Source: CAYUHC01 sp964444555 (GTDB taxonomy: Bacteria > Patescibacteriota > Minisyncoccia > Phycocordibacterales > JACOZG01). Taken from it: a stretch of 15,441 bases of DNA. Numbering within the stretch: the stretch's first letter is position 1; every line of letters begins with the position of its first letter. The stretch covers positions 1 through 15,441 of the forward strand of contig CAYUHC010000015.1 of assembly GCA_964444555.1 (NCBI GenBank), read 5' to 3'. This document shows positions 1-5,332 of this stretch, piece after piece. Under the pieces are notes generated by a model that worked only from the letters and a program-made list of their open reading frames with translations, searched no databases and was not told where the DNA came from. Position numbers and translations under genes: made by a program.

Positions 1-61
1 GACTCGAACCCCCGACCTTCCCGGTGTAAACGGGTTGCTCTACCAACTGAGCTAATCGCCC
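1..61 (-). tRNA. tRNA-Val (anticodon TAC), 3' end cut by the window edge
   Basis: Read on the minus strand from 61, the acceptor arm GGGCGAT is followed by TA, a D-arm of the usual AGCTCAGTTGGTAGAGC type, an anticodon loop TTTACAC (anticodon TAC, valine) on a CCCG/CGGG stem, an AGGTC variable loop and the start of a T-arm with TTCGAGT. The 3' acceptor strand lies outside the window. It is transcribed divergently from the pseudouridine synthase gene at 110. Confidence 0.93.
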
Positions 62-109
62 AACTCTCTGATTTATGGTGTACACTATACCATGCGACCA
101 TAATTTACA

Positions 110-850
110 ATGCCCGAACCGGAAATTATTTTTCAAAATGATGATTGCCTGGTGCTTAATAAGCCCGCCGTTTTGGCCGTCCACCCTGATCGTTTTACGA
201 CCAGCGGCACTTTAGTTGATTGGCTAATGACTCGTTGGCCGGAGCTGGCGGCGGTGGGTGAGCCCCTGCTTTTGCCTGATGGAACGAGCTTCGCGCGGCC
301 GGGGATTGTGCATCGCCTGGATCGCGACACGACGGGTGTTTTGGTGGTGGCTAAAAATCAGTCGGCGTTTGAGTTTTTTAAAGAGCAATTTGCTGGTCGC
401 ACGGTGAGCAAGGAGTATCGAGCGATTCTCTCTGGGCAACTTAAAAATGATCAGGGCGTGATTGATCTACCAATTGGTCGTTCGCGCAAGGATCCGCGAC
501 GGCGTTTGGCTGGTCGGGGAGCGACAGGGCAATTGCGCGAGGCGTTAACCGAGTACCAAGTTTTGGAACGTTTCGCTGGTTTTGTGTATGTGGCCGCTTT
601 CCCTAAGACGGGGCGGACGCATCAATTGCGGGCTCACTTTAAGGCGATCTCGGCGCCGATTGCTTGTGACTCGTTGTACGGGGCGCCGGCCTGCCCGCCA
701 GGCTTGGCGCGGCAGGCCCTCCACGCTTATCGCGTGGAGTTAGCCCTGCCGACCATCGGTCGGCAGGGCTTTACGGCGCCCTTGCCCGAGGATCTAGCTG
801 GGGCCTTAACGCAACTCCGCTCTGGGCTTGATAATTTAGAGGGGGCGTGA
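110..850 (+). CDS. RluA-family RNA pseudouridine synthase
   Basis: This 246-aa protein should isomerise specific uridines to pseudouridine in rRNA or tRNA in the cytoplasm. The RluA signature HRLDRDTTG is at residues 68-76, with the catalytic Asp at 71. The family motif GRTHQLRAH follows near residue 170, and RQALHAYR and APLPEDL are in the usual C-terminal places. There is no N-terminal S4 domain: the protein starts directly with the strand IIFQNDDCLVLNKPAVLAVHP, so it resembles the shorter RluA/RluC-like single-domain enzymes, and the target base cannot be told from sequence. The ATG has no SD; AT-rich hexamers (TATACC, CATAAT) lie just upstream. The last third contains two striking hairpin-forming palindromes (688-718 and 742-770) that do not disturb the reading frame. 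Confidence 0.93.
   Translation: MPEPEIIFQNDDCLVLNKPAVLAVHPDRFTTSGTLVDWLMTRWPELAAVGEPLLLPDGTSFARPGIVHRLDRDTTGVLVVAKNQSAFEFFKEQFAGRTVSKEYRAILSGQLKNDQGVIDLPIGRSRKDPRRRLAGRGATGQLREALTEYQVLERFAGFVYVAAFPKTGRTHQLRAHFKAISAPIACDSLYGAPACPPGLARQALHAYRVELALPTIGRQGFTAPLPEDLAGALTQLRSGLDNLEGA
688..718. repeat. intragenic hairpin (13-bp arms, one bulge)
   Basis: GGCCTGCC plus CGCCA pairs with TGGCG and GGCAGGCC across a GGCT loop; the single unpaired base is C710. It lies in the pseudouridine synthase gene. Confidence 0.6.
742..770. repeat. intragenic perfect palindrome (13-bp arms, 3-nt loop)
   Basis: AGCCCTGCCGACC at 742-754 is the exact reverse complement of 758-770, separated by ATC. It lies near the end of the pseudouridine synthase gene. 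A smaller CCACGC/GCGTGG hairpin (721-737) sits just before it. Confidence 0.75.
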
Positions 851-855
851 TAGAT

Positions 856-861
856 TACAAT
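856..861 (+). promoter_or_regulatory. -10 element of a probable leaderless promoter for rplS
   Basis: TACAAT ends 5 nt before the rplS ATG, with no SD in between. The discriminator CTCGT before the ATG is the same as that before the adenosyltransferase gene at 1846. Confidence 0.5.
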
Positions 862-866
862 CTCGT

Positions 867-1265
867 ATGATCAAGATTTCTCCCATTAACGTGGACGAAC
901 GCAAAGTCCTCGACCTCTCGGCTGGCAACACTGTCCGGGTGTGGCAAAAGATCCAGGAAAAGGGTAAGACCCGTCTCCAGGCTTTTGAGGGTTTGGTAAT
1001 TGCTCGTAAGCATGGCGCTGAGCCAGGCGCGACCTTTACCGTCCGTAAGGTGGCTTCAGGCGTTGGCGTGGAGAAGATTTTCCCACTCTATTCTCCTTTG
1101 ATCGACAAGATCGAAGTGATCCGTCGGGCCAAGGTTCGCCGAGCTAAGCTCTATTATATTCGTACCAAGGTAGCTAAGGAGGTTCGTCGCGCGATGCGCA
1201 ATGTCCAGGCCGCTGTAGCCGCTCCGGTCGCGGCCGAGGTTGTAAGTGGGGAGTCTTCGGATTAA
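867..1265 (+). CDS. rplS: 50S ribosomal protein L19
   Basis: The 132-aa product has the whole L19 pattern: an N-terminal segment giving way to GNTVRVWQKIQEKGKTRLQAFEG (about residues 20-42), then GLVIARKHG, the TFTVRKVASGVGVEKIFPLYSP core and IDKIEVIRRAKVRRAKLYYIR. L19 sits at the 30S-50S interface. The family is about 115 aa; the extra C-terminal Ala/Val/Glu-rich tail (after about residue 115) is a poorly conserved extension. The gene starts 16 nt after the pseudouridine synthase stop. It has no SD and a -10 hexamer 5 nt upstream, so it is probably transcribed alone as a leaderless mRNA, possibly running into tRNA-Leu, which starts 11 nt later. Confidence 0.97.
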   Translation: MIKISPINVDERKVLDLSAGNTVRVWQKIQEKGKTRLQAFEGLVIARKHGAEPGATFTVRKVASGVGVEKIFPLYSPLIDKIEVIRRAKVRRAKLYYIRTKVAKEVRRAMRNVQAAVAAPVAAEVVSGESSD

Positions 1266-1276
1266 GCTAGAGGTAA

Positions 1277-1361
1277 GCGCGGGTGGCGAAATTGGCAGAC
1301 GCACTACCTTGAGGTGGTAGCGCCGCAAGGCGTGGAGGTTCAAATCCTCTCCCGCGCACCA
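1277..1361 (+). tRNA. tRNA-Leu (anticodon GAG)
   Basis: GCGCGGG (1277-1283) pairs with CCCGCGC (1351-1357). The anticodon stem CTACC/GGTAG encloses the loop TTGAGGT with anticodon GAG. There is a long class II variable arm, a T-arm with GGTTCAAATCC, and an encoded A-CCA end (1358-1361). Confidence 0.96.
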
Positions 1362-1435
1362 TGGGCGACGTTTTAAAAACTCTGTTTTGGTTTATCGTGG
1401 CGCTCGGCGTCATTTTGGGCCTGATGGCCTGGTAG
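1361..1435 (+). CDS. possible 24-aa single-helix membrane peptide starting on the tRNA-Leu CCA
   Basis: An ATG whose A is the last base of the tRNA-Leu CCA opens a 24-codon frame, MGDVLKTLFWFIVALGVILG followed by LMAW and TAG. Residues 7-24 would form one hydrophobic helix after a short charged start. There is no SD. If real, it would be translated from the tRNA read-through transcript, or as a leaderless RNA left after the tRNA 3' end is cut. The frame is short enough to arise by chance; its clean membrane-peptide composition is the only support. Confidence 0.3.
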   Translation: MGDVLKTLFWFIVALGVILGLMAW

Positions 1436-1437
1436 CT

Positions 1438-1465
1438 TGCAAGTTTTTTATCTAGTGGCATAATA
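1438..1465 (+). promoter_or_regulatory. candidate promoter for the SD-led gene at 1504
   Basis: TTGCAA (1438-1443), 16 bp, CATAAT (1460-1465). The block TTGCAAGTTTTTT at the -35 recurs exactly at 6747-6759 upstream of the PG-binding gene. Confidence 0.4.
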
Positions 1466-1503
1466 AAAGCGGACCTGATTTCACTTTTTAGGAGGATCCT
1501 AAG

Positions 1504-1782
1504 GTGCAATACAAGGTAGTGATCAAGTCGGCTCGGACGGGCCAAGTCTTGCGTGTGGCAACGCGGCCGGCCAAGTCTGGCAAGCAAGCCCGAAACTGGG
1601 TCCGTCGATACCTGTTCGGCGAAAAATCTTTTGCCGAACTGGAGCAGGCGGGGTATTTGTTTGAGACGGAGGAAGATCTTCCGCCTCGCCCCTCGCCACC
1701 GCCTCGGCGACTCGTGGTCGCACGTCAACTTTTGTTCTCTTTTTGCAATCAACCCGGGTCGCTGGCAGCTTTTACCCGCTAG
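1504..1782 (+). CDS. hypothetical protein (92 aa), GTG start
   Basis: I do not recognise this protein. The start is a GTG placed 8 nt after a perfect AGGAGG (1490-1495), one of only three clear SD sequences in the window, so initiation here is well supported. Residues 1-60 (QYKVVIKSARTGQVLRVATR, then a Lys/Arg-rich helix and FGEKSFAELEQAGYLFETEED) look like a small basic alpha/beta fold. Residues 60-70 are Pro/Arg-rich (PPRPSPPPRR) and the last 20 residues look unstructured. The gene stands alone between a candidate promoter and a terminator. It could be a small regulatory or nucleic-acid-binding protein, but nothing here shows that. Confidence 0.7.
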   Translation: MQYKVVIKSARTGQVLRVATRPAKSGKQARNWVRRYLFGEKSFAELEQAGYLFETEEDLPPRPSPPPRRLVVARQLLFSFCNQPGSLAAFTR

Positions 1783-1801
1783 CCGGAGACTCTCTGCTCT
1801 G

Positions 1802-1831
1802 GGCGCCTCTCTCACCGAGAGCGCCTTTTTT
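1802..1831 (+). terminator. intrinsic terminator after the 92-aa gene
   Basis: GGCGC, a bulged C and TCTC pair with GAGA and GCGCC across a TCACC loop, followed by six T. It lies directly before the -10 of the adenosyltransferase gene. Confidence 0.8.
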
Positions 1832-1833
1832 GT

Positions 1834-1839
1834 TATACT
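1834..1839 (+). promoter_or_regulatory. -10 element of a probable leaderless promoter for the adenosyltransferase
   Basis: TATACT ends 6 nt (GCTCGT) before ATG 1846, so the predicted transcription start falls on or next to the start codon. Confidence 0.55.
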
Positions 1840-1845
1840 GCTCGT

Positions 1846-2364
1846 ATGTTCTACACTGGCGCTGGCGATGGCGGACTCACCACTACCTTTGGTTGTGATC
1901 AAAAGATTTCGAAAAGTTCGGCCGTGGCCGAGGCCCTCGGCTCGCTTGATGAAATTAATTCGTTGTTGGGTTTGCCTAAGGTGGCGGCGGAGGGAGAAAT
2001 TAACGCGGCGCTCGAGGCCGCTCAGCAAACCCTGTTTATTATCCAAGCCGAACTGGCTGGCGCGGAGAAGACGGTGCCAGAGGAGCGGGTCCGGGATTTA
2101 GAAAAGTTGATTAATGAGATCGAAAAATCCCTGCCACCCATTACCACCTTTTTTGTTTCGGGCGGGACAGCGCTGGCGGCCCAACTCGACTTTGCTCGGA
2201 CGGTGGCGCGCCGGGCCGAACGGCGCGTGGTGGCGGTGGCGGAGGAGCGACCGGTGGGCAAGTGGACGCTCGCTTATCTCAATCGACTCTCTTCGGCCCT
2301 CTACGCGCTTGCTAGACTCGCCAACCATAAGTCTGGTATAAAGGAACAACCGCCTCGGTACTAG
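1846..2364 (+). CDS. pduO: PduO-type ATP:cob(I)alamin adenosyltransferase
   Basis: The 172-aa protein should transfer the 5'-deoxyadenosyl group of ATP to cob(I)alamin to make adenosylcobalamin. All family landmarks are present: the N-terminal ATP loop YTGAGDGGLTTTF (residues 3-15), LDEINSLLG (34-42), the SGGTALAAQLDFARTVARRAER block (105-126, catalytic arginine region) and YLNRLSSALYALARLAN (144-160). The length is typical. There are no other cobalamin genes nearby, so it probably serves salvage of imported corrinoid, for example for a B12-dependent ribonucleotide reductase elsewhere; that is inference. It has no SD and appears leaderless. It ends 17 nt before tRNA-His. Confidence 0.95.
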   Translation: MFYTGAGDGGLTTTFGCDQKISKSSAVAEALGSLDEINSLLGLPKVAAEGEINAALEAAQQTLFIIQAELAGAEKTVPEERVRDLEKLINEIEKSLPPITTFFVSGGTALAAQLDFARTVARRAERRVVAVAEERPVGKWTLAYLNRLSSALYALARLANHKSGIKEQPPRY

Positions 2365-2381
2365 TTGGGCCGGGGATGCAT

Positions 2382-2453
2382 GGTGCCTATAGTTTAGTGG
2401 TAAAACTCCGCTCTGTGGAAGCGGTATCGTGAGTTCGATTCTCACTAGGCACC
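2382..2453 (+). tRNA. tRNA-His (anticodon GTG), with G-1
   Basis: GTGCCTA (2383-2389) pairs with TAGGCAC (2446-2452), and an extra G at 2382 faces C2453, the histidine-specific G-1:C73 pair. The anticodon stem CCGCT/AGCGG carries loop CTGTGGA (GTG). The T-arm has GAGTTCGATTCTC. A complete CCA is not encoded. The 3' end coincides with the left edge of the AT-rich island. Confidence 0.95.
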
Positions 2454-2454
2454 C
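2446..2454 (+). repeat. 9-bp direct repeat, left copy (tRNA-His 3' end)
   Basis: TAGGCACCC is repeated exactly at 2754-2762. It may be an attachment-site or target-site duplication around the GIY-YIG unit. Confidence 0.4.
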
Positions 2455-2470
2455 ATACTAAATGTTTCAT
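2451..2470 (+). repeat. left 20-bp inverted repeat of the GIY-YIG unit
   Basis: ACCCATACTAAATGTTTCAT matches the reverse complement of 2733-2752 at 19 of 20 positions. It begins inside the last bases of the tRNA region. Confidence 0.8.
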
Positions 2471-2481
2471 CGTCGCAAGCT

Positions 2482-2736
2482 ATGCATTACCTATATGTGC
2501 TGAAGAGCTCAGTTGATGACAAGTTATATGTTGGTTCTACTAACGACTTGCGACGCAGGCTTTTAGAACACAACAGTGGTAAGGTCCAATCGACCAAAGC
2601 TCGCGCGCCATTTGAGCTACGGTATTACGAAGCGTTCCATGCCGAAGATGATGCCAGACAACGTGAATCAGCTTTGAAAAATAATGGCCGCGCGCTCGCT
2701 CAGCTTAAACGGCGCATTACTAAAAGCCTGCAATGA
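2482..2736 (+). CDS. GIY-YIG nuclease-superfamily protein (84 aa)
   Basis: This small protein is a single GIY-YIG domain of the UPF0213/COG2827 kind. The signature is present as YLYVLKSS (residues 3-10) and LYVGSTNDLRRRLLEHNSGK (residues 15-34), followed by the motif around ARAPFELRYYEAF and a helix EDDARQRESALKN carrying the conserved Glu. Members cut DNA; stand-alone copies are common in Patescibacteria and their role is unknown. It starts 28 nt after tRNA-His and is bracketed by 20-bp inverted repeats (2451-2470, 2733-2752), the right one covering its stop codon. Its 3' end overlaps the convergent recombinase remnant by 17 bp. That arrangement suggests a mobile cassette. Confidence 0.9.
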   Translation: MHYLYVLKSSVDDKLYVGSTNDLRRRLLEHNSGKVQSTKARAPFELRYYEAFHAEDDARQRESALKNNGRALAQLKRRITKSLQ

Positions 2737-2752
2737 AACATTTGGTATGGGT
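2733..2752 (-). repeat. right 20-bp inverted repeat of the GIY-YIG unit
   Basis: Reverse complement ACCCATACCAAATGTTTCAT; one mismatch to the left copy at 2451-2470. It contains the GIY-YIG stop codon and lies in the 3' coding end of the recombinase remnant. Confidence 0.8.
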
Positions 2753-2753
2753 G

Positions 2754-2762
2754 TAGGCACCC
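2754..2762 (+). repeat. 9-bp direct repeat, right copy
   Basis: TAGGCACCC, identical to 2446-2454 at the end of tRNA-His. It also forms a small GGGTG/CACCC hairpin, so a chance origin is possible. Confidence 0.35.
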
Positions 2763-3570
2763 CAATCGAGAATTAAAGAGGCTAAAGCAGTGTTTCGCGT
2801 CTTTGTTGTTAGGTTTTTGTCCAGTTCTACCCGTTTATATTCCGCTTCCAATGCAGGATAGGCTTTTTCTACTGGAACGAACCATTCGTTAGGTGTTATA
2901 TGGAGTTTCTTGTCTTTTAGAGAAAAGTTCTGCCCAAGTGCCGAGAATATCTCTTTTTTCTTATCCAATCCGCCAGTAATAAATTCTTTGCGCGCATAAC
3001 AGGCAAAATTAAATACCTTTTCCGTAAGCTCTAGCCATTTCTCGGCTCGGCTCTCGGTTTCTCGCAGGTTGGTCGTGAGTTTGGCAATCTTGGTTTTAAG
3101 CTCGTCTCGCTCCTTGATAAAGGTTTCATCGTCAATCAAATCTCGGTAGCGCATCTTGGTGAGAGCGTCGAGTTCGTTTTGAGTGGCAACAAGTGACTTG
3201 TGCTGGGTTTCGTAGATTTTGGTCCGGTCGGCAATCTCTTTGTCATTGTCTCGGTTCAATATCTCCAAGGCCCACTCTCGGAATTTCGGCAGGATAGTAT
3301 TCCGTTCAAGTTCAATATCAATCTGGTCTTCGATTTCTTTCAAAGTCACTCGTTCTTGGTTGCAGGGAATGTCTCTTTTTTTGTGTCCACAGTGGTAATA
3401 GATGTAGTTTTTTAACCCCCCAGTGCTTTTCACTATTTTAATTTTTTCCGTTGCCGTAATCATTCCACCGCAAACCCCACAGGTTATAACTCCCGTGTAA
3501 GCAAAGTCGTGCGTTTGGGCTCGTGGTCGGTAAAGGCGCTCTCAAGAGAATCCTAGTATTCTTATTTTTT

Positions 3571-3641
3571 GCATAGATTTGCCACTTTTATGCATAGGTT
3601 TATGTGAAATGCATAGATTTGTGCTAAGTTTGCATAGGTTT
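3571..3641 (+). repeat. four phased direct repeats GCATAGRTTT (probable operator array)
   Basis: GCATAGATTT (3571), GCATAGGTTT (3592), GCATAGATTT (3611) and GCATAGGTTT (3632) are spaced 21, 19 and 21 bp, about two helical turns each. The A/G variants alternate, so the array is two 31-bp composite units with a 40-bp period. A fifth, inverted copy (AAACCTATG, 3664-3672) overlaps the start codon of the HTH-ATPase gene at 3670. The array covers the likely -35 of that gene, which suggests binding by its own HTH domain. Plasmid-type iterons are the alternative. Confidence 0.8.
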
Positions 3642-3658
3642 CAGTATTTTGGTAGTAT
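3630..3658 (+). promoter_or_regulatory. candidate promoter of the HTH-ATPase gene
   Basis: TTGCAT (3630-3635, inside the fourth repeat), 17 bp, TAGTAT (3653-3658). The start would lie a few bases before ATG 3670, leaving a very short leader with no SD. Confidence 0.45.
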
Positions 3659-3669
3659 AAGCAAAACCT

Positions 3670-4398
3670 ATGGAAAAAGAGCTGTTATCTATTGGGGAGG
3701 TCGCCAAATTGCTTAGTGTCTCTATAGATACTCTAAGGCGTTGGGATAAGAGTGGAAAATTAAAGCCAACAAGGGAAGCCGGAGCCCGTGGCCACAGGTA
3801 TTACTTAAGACGGGACATTGAAGCGTATCAAAATGACCTTCTTGCTTTGGCTAGGGAGTGGATTACTGGTGGTCCAAAAACTCCAGACGAGTATTATTGT
3901 TCAAACAGTGCCGTGTTTCAAGCAAGACTAATTAAATTGCAAGGAAGATTGGGGGATGCGGAAGATGAGGGGATAAAGAAGATTTTCTCTCTCATTGTTG
4001 CTGTCGCTGGTGAAATAGGAAATAATTCTTTCGACCACAACTTGGGGAATTGGCCCGATATATCTGGTATATTTTTTGGTTTTGATATAAACAAAAGGCA
4101 GATTGTATTAGCAGATAGAGGGCAAGGAATACTGACAACTCTAAAAAGGGCTAAACCAGAACTAAAGAATCACAGCGAAGCTTTAAGGGTTGCATTTACG
4201 GAAGTGGTTTCTGGTAGGGCACCAGAAGAAAGAGGTAACGGACTAAAATTCGTAAAGAATGTTATTGAAAATAACCCAATGCAGATTGTCTTTGAAACCG
4301 GAGATGCTGGTCTGGAGATAAAACAAGGTCTTCACGAATTGGTGATAAAAAAAGTTACGCCATCGTTTAGGGGGTGTTTAGCATCGATTAAATTTTAA
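3670..4398 (+). CDS. MerR-type HTH fused to a GHKL (histidine-kinase-like) ATPase domain
   Basis: Residues 5-54 are a MerR/excisionase-type winged HTH (LSIGEVAKLLSVSIDTLRRW, then GKLKPTREAGARGHRYYLRRDIEAY). Residues about 105-230 read as a GHKL ATP-binding fold: N-box GEIGNNSFDHN (114-124), G1 box LADRGQGI (147-154) and G2 box ERGNGLKFV (187-195). There is no phospho-accepting histidine domain, so it resembles RsbW-like ATPases rather than a sensor kinase. The gene after it encodes a STAS-like DUF4325 protein, the usual partner type of such ATPases. Inference: ATP state and STAS binding control DNA binding, with the repeats at 3571-3641 as operator. AT-rich base use fits the island. There is no SD. 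The domain calls are firm; the regulatory role is not shown. Confidence 0.85.
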   Translation: MEKELLSIGEVAKLLSVSIDTLRRWDKSGKLKPTREAGARGHRYYLRRDIEAYQNDLLALAREWITGGPKTPDEYYCSNSAVFQARLIKLQGRLGDAEDEGIKKIFSLIVAVAGEIGNNSFDHNLGNWPDISGIFFGFDINKRQIVLADRGQGILTTLKRAKPELKNHSEALRVAFTEVVSGRAPEERGNGLKFVKNVIENNPMQIVFETGDAGLEIKQGLHELVIKKVTPSFRGCLASIKF

Positions 4399-4411
4399 GA
4401 GTTAATTGTAT

Positions 4412-4702
4412 ATGAATATAGAACTGAAAAAATTTGGGACTACTCTTATTTCTCGCCAAGCAGGGAGAGAAGCTTATTCTGCGTTTTCACCTTCGCTAAG
4501 AGATATCAATTCTGAAGAACTTGTCGATGTTGATTTTGATGGTGTCATAACCTTTTCTCCTTCTTGGGGTGACGAGTTTTTACGTCCTTTGTCTGTGGCT
4601 TATGGCCATAGACTGATATTGAAAAACACCACTAACCCTTCTGTTCTAGCAACCCTAGAAACTCTTGAGAAGGTCAACAATCTGAAATTTAATAGAGGGT
4701 AA
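4412..4702 (+). CDS. STAS-like DUF4325 protein (96 aa)
   Basis: The protein has the DUF4325 pattern: FGTTLISRQAGR (about residues 8-19), then VDVDFDGVITFSPSWGDEFL (about 38-57), where the DFxGV strand and the SxxDE helix start are the family hallmark, and a final strand LILKNT followed by a helix. DUF4325 is related to STAS anti-anti-sigma domains and is found beside GHKL ATPases. Here it follows the HTH-ATPase gene by 13 nt and probably forms one transcript and a protein pair with it. A TTG at 4406 would add two residues; ATG 4412 is preferred. No typical STAS phospho-serine can be named with confidence. Confidence 0.8.
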   Translation: MNIELKKFGTTLISRQAGREAYSAFSPSLRDINSEELVDVDFDGVITFSPSWGDEFLRPLSVAYGHRLILKNTTNPSVLATLETLEKVNNLKFNRG

Positions 4703-4756
4703 ATAATCTCTATAAATATAGTGGTAAAGGGTGGGGTAAAATAAATTCAGACTTGG

Positions 4757-4762
4757 TATACT
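4757..4762 (+). promoter_or_regulatory. -10 element before the DUF4352 gene
   Basis: TATACT, preceded by TTGG, ends 9 nt before ATG 4772. There is no SD in the leader. Confidence 0.45.
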
Positions 4763-4771
4763 TGAGACAAT

Positions 4772-5323
4772 ATGAAAAACTATCAAAAAGGTTCGGTCGC
4801 TTTCGTTGTTTTGACCATCATCCTCTTGTTGTTGGTGATAGCCTTGTGGTTTGGTCGCAATTCTAGTGGTGGCTGGCCCAAGTTGCCGACTAATAAAACG
4901 AAACAATCACAGGTACAAGTACCGGTGTCTCCGCCGACAGTCAACAAGCAAATAGGCGAGACTTTTACTCTTTGGGACTTTGGATACAAGGTGTTATCCG
5001 CAACAAACTATGTACCTTCCTACGATTTTAACAAAACGACAGGTAAGTATATTGGAGTAAAAATCGAAGTCACTAACAATGGAAAAGTAGCGGCAGGAGT
5101 AAATAATGTCTATGTTCAGGACAGTAAGGGCAGGCAATATCAACCAGCAATGCTCGGTTATCAACAACTCGGAGTAGAAGATTACGGTTGGAGTAAGATT
5201 CAAGCCGGCTTCACCAAAACCCTTGGGGTCATCTTTGAAGTTCCCAAAGATTCAACTAGCTTGGAATTAAACTATCCAAGCGCACAAGGTCCAGTTGTGT
5301 TGAGTGTAAAGCTCGGAATGTAG
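4772..5323 (+). CDS. membrane-anchored DUF4352-domain protein
   Basis: A short basic N-terminus (MKNYQKG) precedes one transmembrane helix (about residues 9-27), a Thr/Pro/Gln-rich linker (35-58) and an extracytoplasmic immunoglobulin-like DUF4352 domain (about 60-180). The domain shows GETFTLWDFGYKVLSATN, GKYIGVKIEVTNNGKV, VYVQDSKGRQYQP and TLGVIFEVPKD in family order. DUF4352 proteins are surface proteins of unknown function in many bacteria. There is no lipobox cysteine, so it is held by the helix. Its own -10 lies just upstream. It is part of the AT-rich island; a link to the regulator pair before it is possible but not shown. Confidence 0.85.
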   Translation: MKNYQKGSVAFVVLTIILLLLVIALWFGRNSSGGWPKLPTNKTKQSQVQVPVSPPTVNKQIGETFTLWDFGYKVLSATNYVPSYDFNKTTGKYIGVKIEVTNNGKVAAGVNNVYVQDSKGRQYQPAMLGYQQLGVEDYGWSKIQAGFTKTLGVIFEVPKDSTSLELNYPSAQGPVVLSVKLGM

Positions 5324-5332
5324 ATTGTTGCA

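Larger units (their letters stand above)
2720..3541 (-). pseudogene. large serine recombinase, C-terminal remnant
   Basis: The open frame on the minus strand runs from just after an in-frame TGA (3544-3542) to a TAG at 2722-2720, about 273 codons. Its first residues, RPRAQTHDFAYTGVITCGVC, are the recombinase zinc beta-ribbon with CGVCGG, followed by a second ligand pair around YYHCGHKKRDIPC. After that comes the long coiled-coil segment (EIEDQIDIELERN through KTKIAKLTTNLRETESRAEK) typical of large serine recombinases. The catalytic resolvase domain with its serine and the central recombinase domain, normally more than 300 aa, are missing. The fragment therefore cannot recombine DNA; an ATG at 3463 could still express a 247-aa zinc-ribbon/coiled-coil piece. 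The 3' end carries the right inverted repeat and direct repeat next to the GIY-YIG ORF. Confidence 0.85.

Noticed and set aside
1267..2046. 259-codon open frame on the minus strand
   Set aside because: It runs antisense through tRNA-Leu, the 92-aa gene and the adenosyltransferase; the GRGFEPP-like segment is simply the antisense of a tRNA.
1553..2101. 182-codon plus-strand frame
   Set aside because: It crosses the terminator at 1802 and is out of frame with the clear adenosyltransferase motifs; it is a shadow frame.
3571..3641. CRISPR array
   Set aside because: The repeats are 10 bp with 9-11 bp gaps; no CRISPR-length repeat or spacer and no cas gene is present.
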